Source: VAYN01 sp964540905
GTDB taxonomy: Bacteria; Actinomycetota; Thermoleophilia; Solirubrobacterales; 70-9
Direction of reading: 5' to 3'
DNA: 27,187 bases
Assembly (NCBI GenBank): GCA_964540905.1
Contig: CAZIOS010000029.1
Location: 1-27,187 of the forward strand
The first letter of the stretch is position 1; the number at the start of each line of letters is the position of its first letter. Below the pieces are notes generated by a model. It worked only from the letters and a program-made list of their open reading frames with translations, did not search any database and had not been told where the DNA came from. Of this stretch, positions 23,392 through 27,187 are shown piece by piece. The translations under genes were made by a program, and so were the position numbers.

Positions 23392-24043
23392 AGAGGCGGC
23401 GGGCGCGGCCCTCGCCGAGGTCGCCGAGGTCGAGCGGGCCGAAGCGGACGCGGCGCAGGGAGACGACGCGGTTGCCGACCGCCTCCAGCATCCGCCGCAC
23501 CTGGCGGTTGCGACCCTCGCGCAGGACGATCTCGAGCTCGCGCTCGCCGAGCCGCGTGACCCCGGCCGGCGCCGTCGGCCCGTCCTCGAGCTCGATCCCG
23601 CCGCGCAGCCGGGCCAGGTCGCGGTCGGCAATCGGCGCCCGCAGCCGCGCTCGGTAGGCCTTGGCGACTCCATAGCGGGGATGGGTGAGCCGGTTCGCCA
23701 GCTCGCCGTCGTTGGTCAGCAGCAGCAGGCCGGTCGAGTCGGCGTCGAGGCGGCCGACCGGGTAGAGGCGGGCGGTGGAGTCGACCAGGCTGACTACCGC
23801 CGGGCGCTGCCCCGGCTCCCTCGCGGTGGAGACGACCCCGGCCGGCTTGTTGACCGCCCAGACCTCGCGCGCCTCGGCCGCGACCGGGCTGCCGTCGACC
23901 CTCACGTCGTCGCCCTCGCCCACGTCGCGAGCCGGATCGGTGACGACCTCCCCCCCAACCGTGACCCGCCCTTTGGAGATGATCAGCTCCGCGCGCCGCC
24001 GCGAAGCGACCCCTCCATGCGCGAGGAACTTCGCCAGCCTCAC
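23345..24043 (-). CDS. rluB: Pseudouridine synthase, RsuA/RluB/E/F family (23S rRNA, RluB-like)
   Basis: Converts a uridine in rRNA to pseudouridine. The 232-residue protein starts with an S4 RNA-binding domain (RLAKFLAHGGVASRRRAELIISKGRVTVGGEVV), then WAVNKPAGVVSTAREP, the catalytic PVGRLDADSTGLLLLTNDGELANRL with its Asp, VAKAYRARL, and EGRNRQVRRMLEAVGNRVVSLRRVRFG. scpA-scpB-rluB is a widespread order and supports RluB rather than another family member. The start is GTG 24043, directly next to the long hairpin at 24044-24117, which leaves no room for a normal ribosome binding site. How translation starts is therefore unclear. Confidence 0.93.
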   Translation of the reverse strand: MRLAKFLAHGGVASRRRAELIISKGRVTVGGEVVTDPARDVGEGDDVRVDGSPVAAEAREVWAVNKPAGVVSTAREPGQRPAVVSLVDSTARLYPVGRLDADSTGLLLLTNDGELANRLTHPRYGVAKAYRARLRAPIADRDLARLRGGIELEDGPTAPAGVTRLGERELEIVLREGRNRQVRRMLEAVGNRVVSLRRVRFGPLDLGDLGEGRARRLSAQEVSRLREAAGSP

Positions 24044-24117
24044 AGGAAACAGCCGGGGGAGGTCCTGGCGGAGCCTCCCCGCTGTTGCTCCGCCAGGGCC
24101 TCCCCCGGCTGTTTCCT
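24044..24117. repeat. 74-bp palindrome filling the scpB-rluB gap
   Basis: Two 31-base arms (24044-24074 and 24087-24117) match at 30 of 31 positions around a 12-base loop. The element reaches from inside the scpB stop codon to the base before the rluB GTG. The loop region repeats part of an arm: CCTCCCC-GCTGTT in the centre and CCTCCCCCGGCTGTT in the right arm, so the element has internal copies as well. On plus-strand RNA the one mismatch becomes a G-U pair. No T-run follows on either side. It could be a terminator, a processing site or a small mobile palindrome. Confidence 0.65.
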
Positions 24118-24688
24118 ACGGCTCTGCACGCTGTTCCCCGGCCCTGAGCAGTCGCTCCCGCAGCTCCCGCGCGTCCTCGGGACTGGGGTCGAAGCGCGAG
24201 GGGTCGGGCAGCTGGTCGAGCCCGGAGAGGCCGAAGAGGCGCTCGAACAGCTCCGAGGTCCTGAAGATCGCGGCGCCGAACTGGGAGCGGCCGGACTCCT
24301 CGATCAGGCCGCGCTCAGCCAGGCTCTGCACCGCCGACTCCGAGGAGACGCCGCGAATGCGGGCGACCTCGGGCCGGGTGACCGGCTGCAGGTAGGCGAC
24401 GATCGCCAGGGTCTCGGCCTGGGCCTGGGTCAGCGGCGGCGTCCGCGGCTTCGCCAGCAGCCGCCGCGCCGCCTCCTCGCTGGCCGGGTCGCTGGCCAGC
24501 GCAAAGCCGCCGCCGACCTCGCGCAGGACGACGCCGCGCCTGCCCTCGGCGAGGTCCTCGCGCAGCAGCCCGATCGCCTCCTCGACCTGGCCCGCGGTCG
24601 CCTCGGTCGCCTCGGCGAGGTCGGCGACGGCGACCGGCTGGGCGGAGAGGAAGAGCAGCGCCTCGACGGTGCGGGCGAGGTCGCTCAT
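24116..24688 (-). CDS. scpB: Segregation and condensation protein B
   Basis: Subunit of the SMC-ScpAB condensin that organises and segregates the chromosome. The 190-residue protein has two winged-helix domains: LARTVEALLFLSAQPVAVADLAEATE at the start, and TQAQAETLAIVAYLQPVTRPEVARIRGVSSESAVQSLAERGLIEESG in the second half, followed by FRTSELFERLFGLSGLDQLP, all typical. The ATG at 24688 overlaps the scpA stop as ATGA, so the two subunits are made together. A polar C-terminal tail ends inside the long palindrome described separately. Confidence 0.95.
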   Translation of the reverse strand: MSDLARTVEALLFLSAQPVAVADLAEATEATAGQVEEAIGLLREDLAEGRRGVVLREVGGGFALASDPASEEAARRLLAKPRTPPLTQAQAETLAIVAYLQPVTRPEVARIRGVSSESAVQSLAERGLIEESGRSQFGAAIFRTSELFERLFGLSGLDQLPDPSRFDPSPEDARELRERLLRAGEQRAEP

Positions 24689-25404
24689 GCCCGCCGCACC
24701 TCGATCGGACCGAACTGGCGCGGCTGCTCCCAGCTGATCTCGCCCTTGCGGTAGAGCTCCAGCAGGCCGAAGATCGTCACCGCCTGGGTCAGCCGGTCCT
24801 CGCCGCCGAACTCCTCGTCGAAGTCGAAGCTGGAGCGGCGGCGCAGCACGTCACGCAGCGCCCGCAGGCGCCGCTCCAGCGAGACGGTCGGGCGGATGTG
24901 GCTGATGTCGACGTCGGGCGGCTCGGTCAGCAGGTCGCCGAGGGCGGCGCCGAGGGCATCGGGGTCGTAGACCGCGGTCGCCGCCTGGACCGCGACCCGG
25001 CGCAGCTGCGCCGGCAGCGGCGCCGCGCGGTAGAGGTAGCCGCGCTGGCTCTCGAAGCGGTCGGTCAGGACCCGCGAGGCGTCGCGGTAGCGGCGGTACT
25101 CGAGCATCCGCGCGATCAGCTCCTCGATCGCCTCTTCGGGGCTGAGCTCGTCGAGCCCGTCCTCGGGTCCCGGCAGCATCAGCCGCGACTTCAGCTCCAG
25201 CAGCGCCGCGATCAGGACCAGGAACTCGGTCGCCACCTCCAGCTCCAGCTCGCCCTCGCGCTCGAGGTGCTCGACGTAGGCGACGACGACCTCGCCCAGC
25301 TGCAGGTCGAGCAGGCTCACCTCCTCACGCAGGACGACCGCCATCAACAGGTCGAATGGCCCGGCGAAGATGTCGAGGTCGAGATCGAGGTCGGCGACCG
25401 TCAT
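24685..25404 (-). CDS. scpA: Segregation and condensation protein A
   Basis: The kleisin subunit bridging SMC and ScpB. The 239-residue protein begins with the SMC-binding region (DIFAGPFDLLMAVVLREEVSLLDLQLGEVVVAYVEHL), then ATEFLVLIAALLELKSRLMLP, a highly conserved stretch; EEAIEELIARMLEYRRYRDAS follows, and a C-terminal winged helix ends TQAVTIFGLLELYRKGEISWEQ. The usual ScpA layout and length. The ATG at 25404 has TAGGCT 7 bases upstream and no ribosome binding site, so scpA-scpB-rluB probably starts as a leaderless message from a promoter back-to-back with that of the cupin gene. Confidence 0.96.
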   Translation of the reverse strand: MTVADLDLDLDIFAGPFDLLMAVVLREEVSLLDLQLGEVVVAYVEHLEREGELELEVATEFLVLIAALLELKSRLMLPGPEDGLDELSPEEAIEELIARMLEYRRYRDASRVLTDRFESQRGYLYRAAPLPAQLRRVAVQAATAVYDPDALGAALGDLLTEPPDVDISHIRPTVSLERRLRALRDVLRRRSSFDFDEEFGGEDRLTQAVTIFGLLELYRKGEISWEQPRQFGPIEVRRA

Positions 25405-25411
25405 CGCCTGA

Positions 25412-25417
25412 AGCCTA
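25412..25417 (-). promoter_or_regulatory. -10 box of scpA, leaderless type
   Basis: TAGGCT on the minus strand, 7 bases before the scpA ATG; identical in sequence and spacing to the rpe box at 7710-7715. Confidence 0.55.
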
Positions 25418-25429
25418 GATCGAGCGTGG

Positions 25430-25435
25430 GATACT
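25430..25435 (+). promoter_or_regulatory. -10 box of the cupin gene, leaderless type
   Basis: GATACT, 7 bases before the GTG at 25443. It lies 12 bases from the oppositely directed scpA box, so the two promoters overlap upstream. Confidence 0.45.
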
Positions 25436-25442
25436 GCGGCCG

Positions 25443-25835
25443 GTGATCGACCCGAGTGCGCCGAAGCTGGTCGAAAAGCCGTGGGGCGAGGAGCTCTGGT
25501 TCGCCGCGACGCCGCTCTACGCCGGCAAACTGCTGCGGGTCAGAGCTGGCCATCGCCTCTCGCTGCAGTACCACCGGCGCAAGGACGAGAGCTCCTACCT
25601 GCTCTCCGGCCGCGCCCTGATCGCCCAGGGGCCGAGCGCGGAGGAGATGGTCGAGCGCGAGATCGGCCCCGGCGAGTGCTGGCGCAACGAGCCCGGCAGC
25701 CTGCATCGCTTCGAGGCGCTCGAGGACGCGGTCGTGGTCGAGGTCTCGACCCCCGAGCTCGAGGACGTGGTCCGGGTCGAGGACCGCTACGGCCGTGCCG
25801 AGGCCGAGCCGGACCGCCCGCGCGCCGACGCCTGA
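25443..25835 (+). CDS. Cupin protein resembling the type II mannose-6-phosphate isomerase domain
   Basis: A 130-residue single-domain cupin. It opens with LVEKPWGEELWFA, then KLLRVRAGHRLSLQYHRRKDESSYLLSGRALI (cupin motif 1, with His and Glu metal ligands), GPGECWRNEPGSLHRFEALEDAVVVEVSTPEL (motif 2 with His) and ends EDVVRVEDRYGRA, a signature shared with the C-terminal isomerase domain of GDP-mannose pyrophosphorylase/PMI proteins. It may be a sugar-phosphate isomerase or epimerase, but no sugar-nucleotide genes adjoin it. GTG start, single gene, divergent from scpA, convergent with trpS. Family is clear; substrate is inference. Confidence 0.85.
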   Translation: MIDPSAPKLVEKPWGEELWFAATPLYAGKLLRVRAGHRLSLQYHRRKDESSYLLSGRALIAQGPSAEEMVEREIGPGECWRNEPGSLHRFEALEDAVVVEVSTPELEDVVRVEDRYGRAEAEPDRPRADA

Positions 25836-25836
25836 C

Positions 25837-25861
25837 CCCGGGAGCGCCGCCTAGCGCCGGG
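25837..25861. terminator. Hairpin between cupin gene and trpS
   Basis: CCCG (25837-25840) pairs with CGGG (25858-25861), and GCGC (25844-25847) with GCGC (25854-25857), leaving a 3-base bulge and a 6-base loop that contains the trpS stop codon. No T-run. Confidence 0.35.
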
Positions 25862-26855
25862 CCGGGCCGATGCCCATGCGGTCGCGGACCTCGGCGACGG
25901 TGGGGACGGCGAGCGCCCGCGCCTTCTCGGCCCCGGCGGCGAGCGCCGCCTCCAGCGCCGCCTGGTCGGGGCGCAGCTCGGCGTAGCGCTCGCGGACCGG
26001 CGCCAGCAGCTCGACCACGGCCTCGGCGACGGCGCCCTTGAAGTCGCCGTAGCCGGCACCCTCGAACTCGCTCTCGACCTGCTCGGCGCCGATGCCGCGG
26101 GCGACGGCGAGGATGTCGATCAGGTTGGCGATCCCGGCCTTGTCCGGGCCGCGCCGCACCTCGCGGCCGGAGTCGGTGACGGCGCTGCCGAGCTTCTTGC
26201 GGATCGCGTCGGGCTCGTCGAGGACGAGGACGGTGCCGGCCGCGGTGCCGCCGGTGGTCGACATCTTCCGCTGCGGCTCCTGCAGGTCCATGATCCGGGC
26301 GCCGATCGCCGGCACCCGCAGCTCCGGCTCGACCAGGGTCGGGCCGAAGCGCTCGTTGAAGCGGCGGGCGATCTCCCGCGTCAGCTCGATGTGCTGGCGC
26401 TGGTCCTCGCCGACCGGGACCTCGGTGGCGCGGTAGGCGAGCACGTCGGCAGCCTGCAGCACCGGGTAGAAGAAGAGCGTCGAGGGGACCAGCTCGCGCT
26501 GGCGCGCCGACTTCTCCTTGAACTGGGTCATGCGGTTGAGGTCGCCATGGGCGGTGACCGCGGAGAGCAACCAGGTCAGCTCGGTGTGCTCGCGCACGTC
26601 GGACTGGCGGAAGAGGATGCAGCGCTCGGGGTCGAGGCCGGCGGCGAGCAGGATCGCGGTGGTGTCGTAGAGCCGCTCGCGCAGCTCGGCCGGGTCGTAG
26701 GGGACCGAGATCGCGTGCAGGTCGACGATGCAGAAGATCGCCGGGGCGCCCCGATCCTGGCCCTCGACGTACTGCTGGATCGCGCCGATGAAGTTGCCGA
26801 GGTGCTTGCGGCCGGTCGGCTGGATGCCGGAGAAGACGATCGGGCTCTCGCTCAC
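25851..26855 (-). CDS. trpS: Tryptophanyl-tRNA synthetase
   Basis: Charges tRNA-Trp. The 334-residue class I synthetase shows FSGIQPTGRKHLGNFIGAI (HIGH-type motif), CIVDLHAISVPYDP, RMTQFKEKSARQ, VPVGEDQRQHIELTR, GARIMDLQEPQRKMSTT (about 182-198) and AVTDSGREVR. The second signature reads KMSTT, not KMSKS, so the second lysine is missing; I believe variants at this position occur in actinobacteria. The GTG start at 26855 overlaps the end of the MFS gene (GTGA) and has TAGGGT 7 bases upstream, so it may be made both by coupling and from a leaderless transcript. Confidence 0.96.
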   Translation of the reverse strand: MSESPIVFSGIQPTGRKHLGNFIGAIQQYVEGQDRGAPAIFCIVDLHAISVPYDPAELRERLYDTTAILLAAGLDPERCILFRQSDVREHTELTWLLSAVTAHGDLNRMTQFKEKSARQRELVPSTLFFYPVLQAADVLAYRATEVPVGEDQRQHIELTREIARRFNERFGPTLVEPELRVPAIGARIMDLQEPQRKMSTTGGTAAGTVLVLDEPDAIRKKLGSAVTDSGREVRRGPDKAGIANLIDILAVARGIGAEQVESEFEGAGYGDFKGAVAEAVVELLAPVRERYAELRPDQAALEAALAAGAEKARALAVPTVAEVRDRMGIGPARR

Positions 26856-27187
26856 GGCGCCAACCCTACGCGTGGTCGCACCCGGCGCGGGTTCTCGATG
26901 CCGACCCCGGCGGCGGCGGCGCCGGCGATCATCAGCAGCGCCGCGATCAGGATGCCGAGGTGGAAGGCGGCGGTCGAGGCGCCGGCGGCGGCGGTCCGCA
27001 CCCGGCGCGCTTCGGCCGGCGCCAGCGAAGCGATCGCCGGCACCGCCAGCGGCTTCGCCTTGGCCCTGGCGACGGCGTCGGCGGCGGCCGGCGCCAGCGG
27101 CCGCGGGCCGAGGTCGGCATCGAGGCTGGCGGCGAAGTGGGCGGAGATGACGGCGCCGAGGACGGCGATCGCCAGCAGGCCGGCGAC
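26852..27187 (-). CDS. Major facilitator superfamily transporter, DHA2/EmrB-like (C-terminal part only)
   Basis: The last 111 residues of a membrane protein that begins beyond the right edge. Two hydrophobic helices are visible (GLLAIAVLGAVISAHFAASL at the edge, and AAFHLGILIAALLMIAGAAAAGVGI near the end), separated by an Ala/Pro-rich extracytoplasmic-type loop, followed by a basic tail (ENPRRVRPRVGLAP). A penultimate helix with GxxxxAVLGAV and a final helix starting AFH resemble the C-terminus of 14-helix DHA2 drug exporters. Too little is present to name a substrate. Its TGA overlaps the trpS GTG. Confidence 0.6.
   Translation of the reverse strand, partial: VAGLLAIAVLGAVISAHFAASLDADLGPRPLAPAAADAVARAKAKPLAVPAIASLAPAEARRVRTAAAGASTAAFHLGILIAALLMIAGAAAAGVGIENPRRVRPRVGLAP
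26863..26868 (-). promoter_or_regulatory. -10 box of trpS, leaderless type
   Basis: TAGGGT on the minus strand, 7 bases before the trpS GTG, inside the end of the MFS gene. ACCCG/CGGGT (26880-26892) forms a small hairpin just upstream. Confidence 0.5.

Overview
The window is a very GC-rich bacterial chromosome segment. It is packed with housekeeping genes, most of them on the minus strand. Long reading frames exist on both strands because stop codons are rare at this base composition. Gene content (ScpAB, AroH-type chorismate mutase, a PriA with intact helicase motifs, a solitary AbiEi/DUF559-like protein) and the style of the transcription starts suggest an actinobacterium, perhaps a deep-branching one such as Thermoleophilia/Solirubrobacterales. 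That placement is inference from composition and gene order and was not tested.

Layout. (1) 1-2631, minus: riboflavin genes ribD-ribE-ribBA, with ribBA cut by the window edge. (2) 2785-7023, plus: a GT2 glycosyltransferase translationally coupled to a lipid-linked-sugar-type flippase, then a CPA1 cation/proton antiporter. (3) 13093-7016, minus: priA-def-fmt-rsmB-zinc ribbon-rpe, with overlapping or near-overlapping ends. (4) A short plus-strand membrane PH-domain gene (13173-13709). (5) 22360-13747, minus: an aromatic amino acid cluster aroH-hisC-[leader peptide]-aroF-tyrA-aroA, followed by cmk, der and metK. (6) A solitary plus-strand AbiEi/DUF559-like gene (22416-23387). (7) 25404-23345, minus: scpA-scpB-rluB. 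(8) A plus-strand cupin (25443-25835). (9) Minus-strand trpS and the end of an MFS transporter at the right edge.

How it works together. The aromatic cluster covers the first step (DAHP synthase), the EPSP synthase step, chorismate mutase, prephenate dehydrogenase and an aminotransferase, so it can make tyrosine (and phenylpyruvate-derived phenylalanine with other genes). Between hisC and aroF lies a 27-codon reading frame with its own ribosome binding site. Its last residues are Gly-Phe-Ser-Tyr-Trp-Trp-Arg-Phe-Ser, and a leader RNA with competing hairpins follows it. This looks like a classical attenuator that senses several aromatic amino acids at once. It is the best candidate here for an undescribed regulatory system.

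Two other layers stand out. First, many transcription-unit first genes have a TANNNT-like -10 box 6-8 bases before the start codon, implying leaderless mRNAs. Several gene junctions add a small hairpin with the upstream stop codon in or beside its loop, giving a compact terminator-promoter-start unit. Second, three unusually long palindromes sit in or next to genes: one in frame inside ribD, one around the der start codon, and one filling the scpB-rluB gap. No tRNA, rRNA, CRISPR array, insertion sequence or FMN/SAM riboswitch was seen, and no gene-free stretch exceeds 300 bases.
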